Shown: positions 1 through 8,631 of the stretch, piece after piece | Layout of the letters: each line of letters opens with the position of its first letter | How positions within the stretch are numbered: the first letter of the stretch is position 1 | Origin: Mucilaginibacter terrae | Lineage (GTDB): Bacteria > Bacteroidota > Bacteroidia > Sphingobacteriales > Sphingobacteriaceae | DNA: 64,000 nt | Direction: 5' to 3' | Assembly: GCF_031951985.1 (NCBI RefSeq) | Contig: NZ_JAVLVU010000001.1 | Span: 5,332,001 to 5,396,000, forward strand | Translations under genes and position numbers: made by a program | The notes under the pieces: generated by a model | Databases searched by the model: none | Told to the model about the DNA's origin: nothing | The model's input: the letters and a program-made list of their open reading frames with translations, nothing else

Positions 1-1
1 C

Positions 2-976
2 GAATATGATTGCTGGTTTAGCCAATTATTCACCGATTCGCCGCTGATGAACGGCTTGCTTACCAAAACCAAACTGTTAGATGGAACTATTCTCGCTGGT
101 CAGTTTCGGAATAACTCTGAAAAGTATTTGCGCGAGCACGGTTTACAAATTGATTACGGCGCAAAACTCAATAGTTACGACCTGATCGTCTTTTGCTCAG
201 ATATGATCATTCCCGGGCTTGCGCTCCATACCAAAACCATTTGGGTGCAGGAGGGCATGATTGATAAGTTCACTATTAAAAGCCTTTTGGTTAAAAAACT
301 CAAGCTGCCATCTTATTTCTGTGGAGATACTTCACTTAATGGATCGGGTGATGTATGCGATATATACTGTGCTGCATCAGAAGGCTATAAGCAATACATC
401 TCATCAAAAGGTACCGATGGACGTAAAATAGTGGTTACCGGTATTCCTAATTACGATAACCTGGCAACTAATCTTAAAAACGATTTTCCGCATCATAACT
501 ACGTTATGGTAGCCACTACCGATATGCGCGAAACCTATCGTTACGAAAACCGTCCGGCTTTTATTAAAAAGGCTGTGGAGATAGCGGCAGGCCGTCAGTT
601 GTTATTCAAGCTTCATCCCAATGAAAACGAGGAACGCGCCCGTGCCGAGATAAAACGCTATGCACCCAAAGGGGCAATGGTATTTAGCAAAGGAAATACT
701 AACCATATGATAGCCAATTGCTGCGAGTTAATTACCCAGTACTCTACAGTAGTGTATACGGGTATTGCATTAGGCAAAAAGGTGCACTCGTGGTTTGATA
801 TAGATGAGCTGAAAAGGCTTACCCCGGTACAAAACGAAGGTGCATCGGCATGGAATATAGCGCAGCTATGCCGCGCTTACGTACAGCACAAAGGTAGCAA
901 GCAAAGTTTTAACCCGCATACTGTGCTTACCAATATTAACAAGGCCGTAATGGCCAATGAGGAGGTTTACGCATGA
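2..976 (+). CDS. GT-B-like surface carbohydrate biosynthesis protein (5' partial)
   Basis: The frame is already open at the first codon of the window, so the real start lies to the left; the first internal ATG is at 47. The visible 325 residues have no signal peptide. Their pattern resembles GT-B enzymes of the CDP-glycerol glycerophosphotransferase or capsule glycosyltransferase kind: a VQEGM segment, then VVTGIPNYDN, then LLFKLHPNENEE, then ITQYSTVVYTGIALGKKVHSW, which looks like the nucleotide-sugar-binding part of the C-terminal Rossmann domain. The stop overlaps the next ATG (ATGA), so it is probably co-translated with the cytidylyltransferase. The cluster context supports a role in assembling a surface glycan. 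The exact donor and acceptor cannot be read from the sequence. Confidence 0.6.
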   Translation, partial: EYDCWFSQLFTDSPLMNGLLTKTKLLDGTILAGQFRNNSEKYLREHGLQIDYGAKLNSYDLIVFCSDMIIPGLALHTKTIWVQEGMIDKFTIKSLLVKKLKLPSYFCGDTSLNGSGDVCDIYCAASEGYKQYISSKGTDGRKIVVTGIPNYDNLATNLKNDFPHHNYVMVATTDMRETYRYENRPAFIKKAVEIAAGRQLLFKLHPNENEERARAEIKRYAPKGAMVFSKGNTNHMIANCCELITQYSTVVYTGIALGKKVHSWFDIDELKRLTPVQNEGASAWNIAQLCRAYVQHKGSKQSFNPHTVLTNINKAVMANEEVYA

Positions 977-1791
977 CAAAGAAAGCAAGCAGAGTGGTAA
1001 TCGTAGTGCAGGCACGTATGGCATCAACCCGCCTGCCGGGCAAGGTAATGATGACCATTATGGGTAAAAGCCTGCTGGCGCTGATGATAGAACGCCTGAA
1101 TATGATACGCCACTGGGCAACCGTAGTGGTGGCCACATCTCAAAACACGGAAGACGACATCATTGAGAATGAGGCCGGTGAGTTAGACATACCCTGCTAC
1201 CGCGGCAGCGAGCATAACCTGCTCGACCGCCATTACCAGGCTGCCAAGCGTTTTGAGGCCGATGTGGTGCTCAAAATACCATCTGATTGTCCGCTGATTG
1301 ACCCGCAGGCTATTGACCAGGCATTGGAGTTCTTTTTTGCCAATGCCAATAAATACGATTATGTGAGCAACCTGCACCCGGCCACTTACCCCGATGGTAA
1401 CGACGTGGAAATTATGACCATGGCTTGCCTGCAAAAAACATGGAAAGAAGCCTCACGCCCGATGGAGCTGGAGCATACCACACCTTACATATGGGAAAAC
1501 CCGGATTTGTTTCGCATAGCTAATGTGAGCTGGGCAACCGGTTTGGACTATTCCATGTCGCACCGTTTTACTATCGATTACCAGGAAGATTTCGACTTTA
1601 TTAAAAGCGTGTTTGAGGAGCTATATCCAACCAATGATGATTTTACGTGTGAAGATATAATCGATCTGCTTAACCGCAAGCCCGAGATCTATAACATTAA
1701 CTCGATGCATGCCGGTGTGAACTGGTACCGTCATCATTTAAATGAGTTAAAAACCATTCAACCGGGGCAAACACGCCTGGCCTCTGCTTAA
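973..1791 (+). CDS. SpsF-type cytidylyltransferase
   Basis: The 272-residue protein opens with the nucleotidyltransferase motif QARMASTRLPGK at about residues 13-24 and carries KIPSDCPLIDP at about 97, both typical of the SpsF / CMP-KDO-synthetase-like family. Members transfer CMP (or another NMP) to a sugar acid. Translation starts inside the stop of the upstream gene (ATGA), and the split transketolase, aminotransferase and NeuB-type synthase follow in the same direction. In this context it is the likely activating enzyme that makes a CMP-ulosonate. The substrate is an inference; some SpsF-like proteins are annotated only as glycosyltransferases. Confidence 0.8.
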   Translation: MTKKASRVVIVVQARMASTRLPGKVMMTIMGKSLLALMIERLNMIRHWATVVVATSQNTEDDIIENEAGELDIPCYRGSEHNLLDRHYQAAKRFEADVVLKIPSDCPLIDPQAIDQALEFFFANANKYDYVSNLHPATYPDGNDVEIMTMACLQKTWKEASRPMELEHTTPYIWENPDLFRIANVSWATGLDYSMSHRFTIDYQEDFDFIKSVFEELYPTNDDFTCEDIIDLLNRKPEIYNINSMHAGVNWYRHHLNELKTIQPGQTRLASA

Positions 1792-1819
1792 AACACAACT
1801 AAACCCCAACACATCTGCC

Positions 1820-2677
1820 GTGCAAAACACCATAGAAAAAGAATTACAGGAAATGGCCCTAAAGGTACGTGAGCACATTGTGCGCATGTCTACCGGTGGC
1901 GGCTGTTTCACCGGCGCGTCGCTTTCGGCCGTCGATTTAATTGTATACCTGTACAGCGAGTTTTTAAACGTGAACGCGCTTAACCTGTATAGCCCCGAGC
2001 GTGATTACCTCTTCCTGTCAAAAGGCCACGATGTGCCGGCCTTGTACGGCACCCTTGCCGAATTAGGGCTGCTGCAAAAAGACCGCCTGAAAAATCACCT
2101 CTCATTAGATGATTATATCTACTGGCATCCAAACACCCGTATTCCGGGTATTGAGTTCCATTCCGGCTCGCTGGGGCACCTGCCTTCGATTGCAGTTGGG
2201 GTAGCTATGGATATTAAAATTAGTGGCGGCGATAATAAAGTAGTTTGCATACTGGGCGATGGCGAGCTTAACGAGGGCACCTGCTGGGAAGCCATGCTGG
2301 TAGCCAATGCTTACAAATTGGATAACCTCATTTTTGTGGTAGACCGTAACCAGTTTCAGGCCAATGCACGCACCGAAGAGCTGATACCTTTAGAGCCACT
2401 TGCCGATAAGTTTGAAGCATTTGGAGCTTCGGTTAAACGCATTAACGGGCATGATTTTAACGCTTTAAGCGAAACTTTTAATGCGTATCCGTTTGAGCAG
2501 GGCAAGGTGAATGTGATTATTGCCGATACCGTTAGAGGTAAAGGCCTGCCAAGCATACAGGAGCGTGCCGACCGCTGGTTCTGCAATTTTTCGGCGCACG
2601 AGGTTGAGCAGTTACTGCTCGAACTGCATGGCAATCACTACACCCAATTAACCTCCGAAACCTTAGTGGTTCGGTAA
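1820..2677 (+). CDS. Transketolase, N-terminal (TPP-binding) subunit
   Basis: 285 residues, about the length of the N-terminal half of split transketolases. SKGHDVPALY, HPNTRIPGIEFHSGSLGHLP and the thiamine-diphosphate motif GDGELNEG followed by VVDRN match the TPP-binding domain. The chosen start is GTG at 1820; an ATG 11 codons later (1853) is an alternative. The partner half follows 12 bases after the stop. The pair should move a two-carbon ketol unit between sugars. Its place between a cytidylyltransferase and a NeuB-type synthase suggests a dedicated job in making an unusual sugar precursor rather than pentose-phosphate metabolism. Confidence 0.88.
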   Translation: MQNTIEKELQEMALKVREHIVRMSTGGGCFTGASLSAVDLIVYLYSEFLNVNALNLYSPERDYLFLSKGHDVPALYGTLAELGLLQKDRLKNHLSLDDYIYWHPNTRIPGIEFHSGSLGHLPSIAVGVAMDIKISGGDNKVVCILGDGELNEGTCWEAMLVANAYKLDNLIFVVDRNQFQANARTEELIPLEPLADKFEAFGASVKRINGHDFNALSETFNAYPFEQGKVNVIIADTVRGKGLPSIQERADRWFCNFSAHEVEQLLLELHGNHYTQLTSETLVVR

Positions 2678-2689
2678 CCTGTACAAATT

Positions 2690-3628
2690 ATGAGCTACGA
2701 AGAACTTTTAACCCAAACCGCCCTGGCCGATGAGCAGGTGATAGTAATGACGGCCGAAAACCGTGCCCTGGTACGCAACCTACCCGGTATTTTAGGCAAA
2801 CGTTTTATTGATACCGGCATTACCGAACAAACCATGATAGGCGCTGCCGCAGGCTTAGCTTTGCGCGGTCGCACTCCCATAGTACATGCATTGGCCGCGT
2901 TTTTAACCATGCGTGCCTTTGAGTTTGTACGTACCGATTTGGGTATTGCAGGCTTGCCGGCTAAACTGAGTGGATTTATTCCGGGCTTATTGTCAGATGC
3001 TAATGGTCCAACACATCAAGCTATTGAAGATGTATCCATTATGCGTGGCATACCCAATATGACCGTGTTTGCACCAGCTGATGAAGACGATTTGGTGAAG
3101 ATGTTACCCGATGTTTGGCAATCGCCAGATCCTGCATATATCCGTATTAATACACGTAAAACCACTTACAATCACGCTACGTTTGAAATGGGCAAAGCCG
3201 AGGTGATTTGCACCGGAATTGATGTAACTATACTGACCTATGGCCTGCTTTTCGAACAAGCTTTAATAGCTGTCGATATGCTTAAAGCCGAAGGCCTGTC
3301 GGTTGGATTGGTGAACATGCGTAGCCTTAAACCGGTTGACGAGGAAGCCATTCTCACCGTTGCTGCCAGCAGCCAGTTATTAGTAACCCTCGAAGACCAT
3401 TTTGTAACCGGTGGTTTATACACCATTGTTGCCGAGGTATTGCTCAAGCATCAAACCACAGCCAAAGTGCTGCCAATGGCCTTGAACGAAAAATGGTTCA
3501 GGCCGGCCTTACTGCCCGATGTTTTGCAGCACGAAGGCTTTACCGGCAAGCAGATCGCCGAAACCATTCTTGGTTACCAAACCGCTCATCAACAACCCGA
3601 AATTTTGAAACCTCAATTTGCTGAATAA
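2690..3628 (+). CDS. Transketolase, C-terminal subunit
   Basis: 312 residues containing the pyrimidine-binding domain and the C-terminal transketolase domain. RFIDTGITEQ carries the expected catalytic glutamate at about residue 46, GPTHQAIEDVSIMRGIPN is the usual loop, and VTLEDHFVTGGL is in the last third. It completes the enzyme started by the upstream gene: each half lacks what the other supplies, so they should form a heterotetramer. The gene starts 12 bases after the N-terminal half and ends 14 bases before the aminotransferase, consistent with one transcript. Confidence 0.88.
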   Translation: MSYEELLTQTALADEQVIVMTAENRALVRNLPGILGKRFIDTGITEQTMIGAAAGLALRGRTPIVHALAAFLTMRAFEFVRTDLGIAGLPAKLSGFIPGLLSDANGPTHQAIEDVSIMRGIPNMTVFAPADEDDLVKMLPDVWQSPDPAYIRINTRKTTYNHATFEMGKAEVICTGIDVTILTYGLLFEQALIAVDMLKAEGLSVGLVNMRSLKPVDEEAILTVAASSQLLVTLEDHFVTGGLYTIVAEVLLKHQTTAKVLPMALNEKWFRPALLPDVLQHEGFTGKQIAETILGYQTAHQQPEILKPQFAE

Positions 3629-3642
3629 CAGCTTGCTTCAAT

Positions 3643-4989
3643 ATGTCAAATAAAGTATCATTTAACAGCAATTACCCCGACATTACCCAGTCGGACAAAC
3701 TATATCAACGTGCCCTTAACGTTCAAAAGCCGGTTACCCAAACGTTGGCAAAAGGCCCGGGGCAGTTTACAGTAGGCGTAGCGCCAAAGTACCTGGTAAA
3801 AGGCAAGGGCTCACACGTGTGGGATGTGGATGGTAACGAATTCATCGACTTTAATGCTGCTATCGGCCCTTTATCTTTAGGATATGCTTACCCGGCGGTT
3901 GACGAGGCTATTAAAGCACAACTGAATGATGGTATCACCTTTTCGCTGATGCACCCGCTGGAGGTTGAACTATCTGAATTAATTCAGGAAGTGATACCTA
4001 ATGCCGAGGCCGTTAAAATTGCTAAAACCGGTGCCGATGTATGTTCGGCAGCTATCCGCGTAGCCCGTGCATTTACTGGTCGCGATAAGGTGTTTTGCTG
4101 TGGCTACCACGGGTGGCACGATTGGTACATTGGTATTACCAGCCGTAACGCGGGCATCCCCGAAGCCATTCAGGACATGACCTATACTTTTGAGTATAAC
4201 GACATAGCCTCTATTAAAGCAGCTTTAGACGAAACCGTTGCCGCTGTAATTTTAGAGCCCTTCATATTTGAGGCACCTGCGCCGGGCTTTTTACAGGAGC
4301 TTGCGGAGCTATGTAAAGAAAACGGCACCTTGCTCATTTTCGATGAAATGTGGACCGGTTTCCGCATAGCCGTAGGCGGTGCTCAGGAATATTTCAATGT
4401 AAAAGCCGATTTGGCCGTGTTTTCAAAAGCATGTGCCAACGGTATGCCCATAGCCCTGTTAACCGGCCGTGCCGATGTTATGGAGCTGTTCAACTCGCAG
4501 GTATTCAGTTATACCACCTTTGGCGGCGAGGCTTTATCGCTGGCGGCTTGCGTGGCTACAATTAACGAGCTTATCGACAAAAACGTTCCGCAATATCTCG
4601 ACGAAAAAGGTGCTTTGTTAAAAGACGGTTACAATCAACTGGCCATTGAGTTGGGTATGGACCAATACACCCGTTGCATTGGCTTTAACTGCCGTACCAT
4701 GGTAACCTTTACGCCGGAGGCCGGTAACGCTTTAGAGGTAAAAACCCTCATGCAGCAGGAAATGATTAAACGTGGTGTGCTTTGGGCCGGTTTCCATAAT
4801 ATGTGCTACAGCCACACTAATGAGGATATTACGTATACCCTTAAGGCTTACCGCGATGTGCTGCCGATAGTTAAAGAAGCCATTTTAAGCGGCGACGTAA
4901 AAGGCTATTTGAAAGGGGAAGTTTTGGAAGCCGTATTCCGTAAGGTAAGTAATTACAATATCAAACCTAAAACTACTGCTGCGCTGTAA
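3643..4989 (+). CDS. Class-III PLP aminotransferase, GSAM-like
   Basis: 448 residues with the fold-type-I class-III pattern: FIDFNAAIGPLSLGYAYP, GYHGWHDW, IFDEMWTGFR (PLP-binding Asp about residue 234) and FSKACANGMPIALLTG with the Schiff-base lysine at about 262. It is closest in pattern to glutamate-1-semialdehyde aminomutases and to sugar-cluster relatives. It is unlikely to be the heme-pathway HemL, because it sits in a polysaccharide cluster and its stop abuts the next gene's ATG. It probably adds an amino group to a keto or aldehyde sugar intermediate; the substrate is unknown. Confidence 0.8.
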   Translation: MSNKVSFNSNYPDITQSDKLYQRALNVQKPVTQTLAKGPGQFTVGVAPKYLVKGKGSHVWDVDGNEFIDFNAAIGPLSLGYAYPAVDEAIKAQLNDGITFSLMHPLEVELSELIQEVIPNAEAVKIAKTGADVCSAAIRVARAFTGRDKVFCCGYHGWHDWYIGITSRNAGIPEAIQDMTYTFEYNDIASIKAALDETVAAVILEPFIFEAPAPGFLQELAELCKENGTLLIFDEMWTGFRIAVGGAQEYFNVKADLAVFSKACANGMPIALLTGRADVMELFNSQVFSYTTFGGEALSLAACVATINELIDKNVPQYLDEKGALLKDGYNQLAIELGMDQYTRCIGFNCRTMVTFTPEAGNALEVKTLMQQEMIKRGVLWAGFHNMCYSHTNEDITYTLKAYRDVLPIVKEAILSGDVKGYLKGEVLEAVFRKVSNYNIKPKTTAAL

Positions 4990-5796
4990 ATGACAGATTT
5001 GTTTTCATTACATGGAAAAACGGCCATTGTAACCGGCGCGCTGGGGCTAATTGGCCGTAAACATTGCGAGGCTTTAGCCAACGCAGGAGCCAACGTTATT
5101 GTTGCTGACCGTGACGAATGCGCCGTTGAGCAATTTGCCAGGCACCTGGGCAACAGCCATTTGGGCATCGTTATCGATGTTACCAGCAAAGAATCGGTTA
5201 CGGTTGCTTGCGAGGCCATTTTGCATCAGTATGATACCATTGATATACTGGTAAACAATGCCGCCATTAACGATATGTTCGAAAACCCGGCTATGGCCAA
5301 AGAGCTGTCGGCGTTTGAGAATTACCCGTTGGATGCCTTTCAAAAATCGTTGGATGTAAACATCACAGGCGTGTTTTTGTGCTCGCAGGTATTTGGTTCG
5401 GTAATGGCCGAGCAGGGGAGCGGCAGCATTATCAATGTGGCATCTACCTACGGCATGGTTGGCCCCGATCAAAGCATTTACCGTAACGAGTGCGGCGAGC
5501 AAACCTTTTATAAATCGGCCGCTTACCCGGTAACGAAGGGCGCGGTTATAAATTTTACCCGCTTTTTGGCCGCTTACTGGGGCAATAAAGGTGTACGTGT
5601 AAATACGCTGTCGCCGGGTGGTGTGGAGAATAATCAAAGCGAAAATTTTATCCAGAAATATGCTGCCAAAACACCGTTGGGCCGCATGGCGCAGGCCAAT
5701 GATTATCAAGGTGCTTTAGTGTACCTGGCCAGTGATGCCTCTGCTTACATGACGGGAGCCAACCTGGTGGTTGACGGCGGTTGGACAGCTATATAA
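4990..5796 (+). CDS. SDR family oxidoreductase (sugar cluster)
   Basis: 268 residues. The cofactor motif TGALGLIGRKHCEAL is at the N-terminus, NNAAIND at about 90, and the catalytic Ser is in INVASTYG with Tyr-x-x-x-Lys in AAYPVTKGA. The C-terminal YMTGANLVVDGGW segment is typical of classical SDRs. The ATG follows the aminotransferase TAA with no spacing, which implies translational coupling. It likely reduces or oxidises an intermediate of the same sugar pathway. The cofactor (NAD or NADP) is not decided by what can be seen. Confidence 0.85.
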   Translation: MTDLFSLHGKTAIVTGALGLIGRKHCEALANAGANVIVADRDECAVEQFARHLGNSHLGIVIDVTSKESVTVACEAILHQYDTIDILVNNAAINDMFENPAMAKELSAFENYPLDAFQKSLDVNITGVFLCSQVFGSVMAEQGSGSIINVASTYGMVGPDQSIYRNECGEQTFYKSAAYPVTKGAVINFTRFLAAYWGNKGVRVNTLSPGGVENNQSENFIQKYAAKTPLGRMAQANDYQGALVYLASDASAYMTGANLVVDGGWTAI

Positions 5797-5812
5797 TTCC
5801 TAAACAAACAAC

Positions 5813-7249
5813 ATGAACGAAATTTTAAAGCAAAAAGCAAACGACATTAAATTGTTGCTTACCGATTGTGACGGCGTATTAACTGATGCCGGGGTTTATT
5901 ACGGTGATATTGGCGAATTACTGAAAAAGTTCAGCATGCGCGATGGTATGGGTGTGGAACGCTTACGTAAATATGCAGGCATCGAAACCGGAATCATCAC
6001 CGGCGAACTTTCTGCATCGGTAACTAAACGTGCTGACAAGCTGGGTATTGCCGAATTGCATTTAGGCGCAAAAAACAAGCCTGCTGTATTTAACGAGATC
6101 ATTAACCGTTTGGGTTTACAGCCGCACGAGGTTGCCTACATTGGTGATGATTATAACGATTTGGAAGTAATGAAACTGGCAGCTATAACTGCTTGCCCGG
6201 CTGATGCGCTACCGCAAGTTAAAGCACAGGTTAATATGGTTTGCGAGCTTAAAGGCGGCGAAGGCTGTTTCCGTGAGTTTGCTGAATGGCTTATAGAAGC
6301 TAAGAACGAAGCGTCGATGTACCCGGTTGGACAAGGCTATATTATCTTGACCAATGGCCGTAAAATTGGCAAAGGCGAGCCTGCTTATATAATTGCCGAG
6401 ATAGGTATTAACCACAATGGTTCGTTAGAAACAGCTAAACAACTGATAGACGAGGCCGTAGCTGCTAAAGCCGATGCGGTTAAATTCCAGAAACGTACCC
6501 CCGAAATTTGCGTGCCTAAAGACCAATGGGAAATTATGCGCGATACCCCATGGGGCCGCATCTCCTACATCGACTATAAACGTAAAACCGAGTTTGGTAT
6601 AGCCGAATACGCCGCTATTGATCAGTACTGTAAAAAACTGGGTATCGATTGGTTCGTGTCTCCGTGGGATACCAATGCGGTTGATTTTATGGAGCATTTC
6701 GATACCGTGATCTATAAACTGGCTTCGGCTTCGTTAACTGATCTGGCTTTAATTCAGCGTATCCTCGAAACCGGTAAACCGCTGATGTTGTCAACAGGTA
6801 TGTCTACCGTTAAAGAGATCGAAACTACAATGGCTTACATCCGTAATTTTGATGAGAATTACCCGCTGTGCATCGCCCATTCAACATCAGCATATCCATG
6901 CCCGCCCCAAGAGTTGAATTTGAAAATGATCGAAACTTTAGCGGCTAAATATCCGGGTATACCGGTTGGCTATTCGGGTCACGAAACAGGTTTGGCTACC
7001 ACCGTTGCGGCTGTGGCCATGGGAGCAACCTTTGTGGAGCGCCACTTTACCTTAGACCGCGCCATGTGGGGATCGGATCATGCTGCTTCGGTTGAGCCGG
7101 GAGGTTTTCAGCGTTTGGTGAAAGACATTCGCGATGTGGAAACTGGTGCCGGCGACGGTGTTAAGAAAGTATACGATTCGGAAATTGGTCCGATGAAACG
7201 CCTGCGCGTAAATATTAGCGATGAGTATAAAGAAAAACCTGTTGCTTAA
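5813..7249 (+). CDS. KdsC-type HAD phosphatase fused to NeuB-type synthase
   Basis: A 478-residue two-domain protein. Residues about 12-165 are a KdsC-like HAD phosphatase (LLTDCDGVLTDAGVYY with the Asp nucleophile, and YIGDDYNDLEVM). From about residue 185 it is a PEP-dependent sialic-acid-synthase-type TIM barrel (AEIGINHNGS, AVKFQKR, SPWDTNAVDF, LSTGMST, HSTSAYPCP, GYSGHE, ERHFTLDR). The polypeptide ends about 20 residues after the barrel, so the C-terminal SAF (antifreeze-like) domain of standard NeuB is missing. The two activities would condense PEP with a phosphorylated or free aldose and remove phosphate, giving an ulosonic acid for the cytidylyltransferase at 973-1791. Domain assignment is firm; the sugar is not known. 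Confidence 0.88.
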   Translation: MNEILKQKANDIKLLLTDCDGVLTDAGVYYGDIGELLKKFSMRDGMGVERLRKYAGIETGIITGELSASVTKRADKLGIAELHLGAKNKPAVFNEIINRLGLQPHEVAYIGDDYNDLEVMKLAAITACPADALPQVKAQVNMVCELKGGEGCFREFAEWLIEAKNEASMYPVGQGYIILTNGRKIGKGEPAYIIAEIGINHNGSLETAKQLIDEAVAAKADAVKFQKRTPEICVPKDQWEIMRDTPWGRISYIDYKRKTEFGIAEYAAIDQYCKKLGIDWFVSPWDTNAVDFMEHFDTVIYKLASASLTDLALIQRILETGKPLMLSTGMSTVKEIETTMAYIRNFDENYPLCIAHSTSAYPCPPQELNLKMIETLAAKYPGIPVGYSGHETGLATTVAAVAMGATFVERHFTLDRAMWGSDHAASVEPGGFQRLVKDIRDVETGAGDGVKKVYDSEIGPMKRLRVNISDEYKEKPVA

Positions 7250-7252
7250 ACC

Positions 7253-8183
7253 ATGCCACAGGATAAGCTGCTTACCATAACCACTACCATACTCGTTTGC
7301 TGGGTAATACTTATTATTGCCTGGGAACGTATTGCACCCTACCGCAAAGGTTTACCTTTTTTTAGGGAAGGCTTTTGGGTTGATTTGGTTTGGTATACGC
7401 TTATCCAAAGCTACTTTTTAAAGATCATTATTTTTGATTATATCATAGCGCCTGTACAGCGCAATTTTAATTGGGCCGACTGGCAGTTTGTAAAAGACTG
7501 GCCGTTAGCTGTACAGGTGCTATTCTTCGTCATCACACACGACCTCTACATCTACCTGTTTCACCGTTTTCAGCACAGCAACAAGGTTTTCTGGCGCATT
7601 CATGAGGCGCACCACTCGGGCAAGGAAGTTGATTTTTTGGCCGGATCACGCTCCCACGTGCTCGAAATTATCATCAACCAAACCATTGAGTTTGCGCCCA
7701 TTATTTTGTTAGGGGCCAATCCTGCCGTAATACCCATCAAGGCACTCATCGATGCCATGTTTGGTATGTTTATTCATGCCAACATCAGGGTGAATTTGGG
7801 TAAGCTTAAATACATCATTAACACCCCCGAGCTGCACCTTTGGCACCACGCCAATTACCAGGAAGTGTTTCATGCTAATTTCTCCACCAAGTTTTCCTTT
7901 TGGGATTACCTGTTAGGTACCGCTTACGATCCCGGCCATGCGCCCGGCAATAAGCCCGAAAACTGGGGCTTAGGTTATGCTTATCCTAAAGACTATTTTT
8001 TGCAGCATGCCTTTTCGGGTAAAACGCTTTGATGAGCAGGGGCTGCTAAAACACAAATGGTTTAGCAAATATTATAACCTGCGGTCCGAGTTAATGAAAA
8101 GGATAAGCAAAGCATTTATCAAACAAAAGAGAATGGTAAACCAACCGGTAGATCAACCTCAAGAAGAAACTGTTTACCAATAA
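7253..8183 (+). pseudogene. Sterol desaturase/fatty acid hydroxylase family protein, frameshifted
   Basis: The first frame (7253-8032, 259 residues) is a membrane di-iron hydroxylase with the histidine boxes HDLYIYLFHRFQH, HEAHH and HLWHH and several hydrophobic helices. It stops at a TGA (8030-8032). The +1 frame continues without a stop to 8183 with a coding-like tail (VKRFDEQGLLKHKWF, then YYNLRSELMKR), and its TAA overlaps the next ATG as TAATG. Removing one G from GGG at 8017-8019 would join the frames as AFSVKRFDEQ. Likely reasons are a sequencing error, a real mutation, or less likely a +1 slip at CTTTGA. All catalytic histidines precede the break, so the short form might still work. 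It starts 3 bases after the NeuB fusion. Confidence 0.75.
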
Positions 8184-8551
8184 TGGCCTGGATATATTTA
8201 GTTATAGCGGCCTTGTTTGAAACCGCCTGGACGTATGCCGTTAAGTATTTAAAATTCAGTGATTTTAAATACTTAACCTTTACTAATTTTTACAGCGTAG
8301 AGGGGCTTGAAATTATGGCTCCGCTGGCGGCATACATTGTATTCGGAATTGCTAATGTATACTTCTTTTCACTTGCGCTAAAGCATGTTTCAACAGCCAC
8401 CGCATTTGCCGTATGGACGGCCGTTACGCTGGTATTCCTCAAAATTTCCGAAATTGTGTTCCTCCAACAATCCATCTCCTGGACGGAAGCATTTTTTATG
8501 CTCATGATCATGGCCGGAATTATTGGGTTGAAGTATAATACAGTTGGGTAG
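8183..8551 (+). CDS. SMR-like (EmrE-type) small membrane protein
   Basis: 122 residues with four predicted hydrophobic helices. IAALFETAWTYAVKY places a glutamate in helix 1 at about residue 13, the position of the essential Glu14 of EmrE, and TATAFAVWTAVTLVFL matches the TGIAYAIW helix-3 motif of the family. It is somewhat longer than the usual 105-110 residues because of an insertion between helices 1 and 2. The ATG overlaps the stop of the frameshifted hydroxylase frame. Family members export cations or guanidinium; some distant relatives flip lipid-linked sugars, which would suit a polysaccharide cluster. That role is only an inference. Confidence 0.7.
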   Translation: MAWIYLVIAALFETAWTYAVKYLKFSDFKYLTFTNFYSVEGLEIMAPLAAYIVFGIANVYFFSLALKHVSTATAFAVWTAVTLVFLKISEIVFLQQSISWTEAFFMLMIMAGIIGLKYNTVG

Positions 8552-8631
8552 TGAGCAGTGAATAGTCAATAGTGATTATTATGCTTCTTGTACCTAATAC
8601 ATTCACTATTTGCCCTTGACCATTCACTAAC
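8551..8631. repeat. Imperfect inverted repeat between convergent genes
   Basis: GTGAGCAGTGAATAGTCAAT (from 8551) is answered by a GACCATTCACTAAC arm ending about 8631, giving an imperfect stem between the SMR gene and the convergent XRE gene. The wording resembles the ATGGTTCATAG-type repeats at 32933-32968 and 40927-41013. It may act as a bidirectional transcript end, but there is no clear T tract. Confidence 0.5.

Noticed and set aside
5074..5709. Long open frame on the minus strand
   Set aside because: It lies inside the SDR gene, which has clear cofactor and catalytic motifs; the antisense translation has no recognisable domain.
7249..7253. Overlap of the NeuB fusion with the hydroxylase as a fusion protein
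   Set aside because: A TAA at the end of the NeuB fusion and an ATG 3 bases later separate the two frames clearly.
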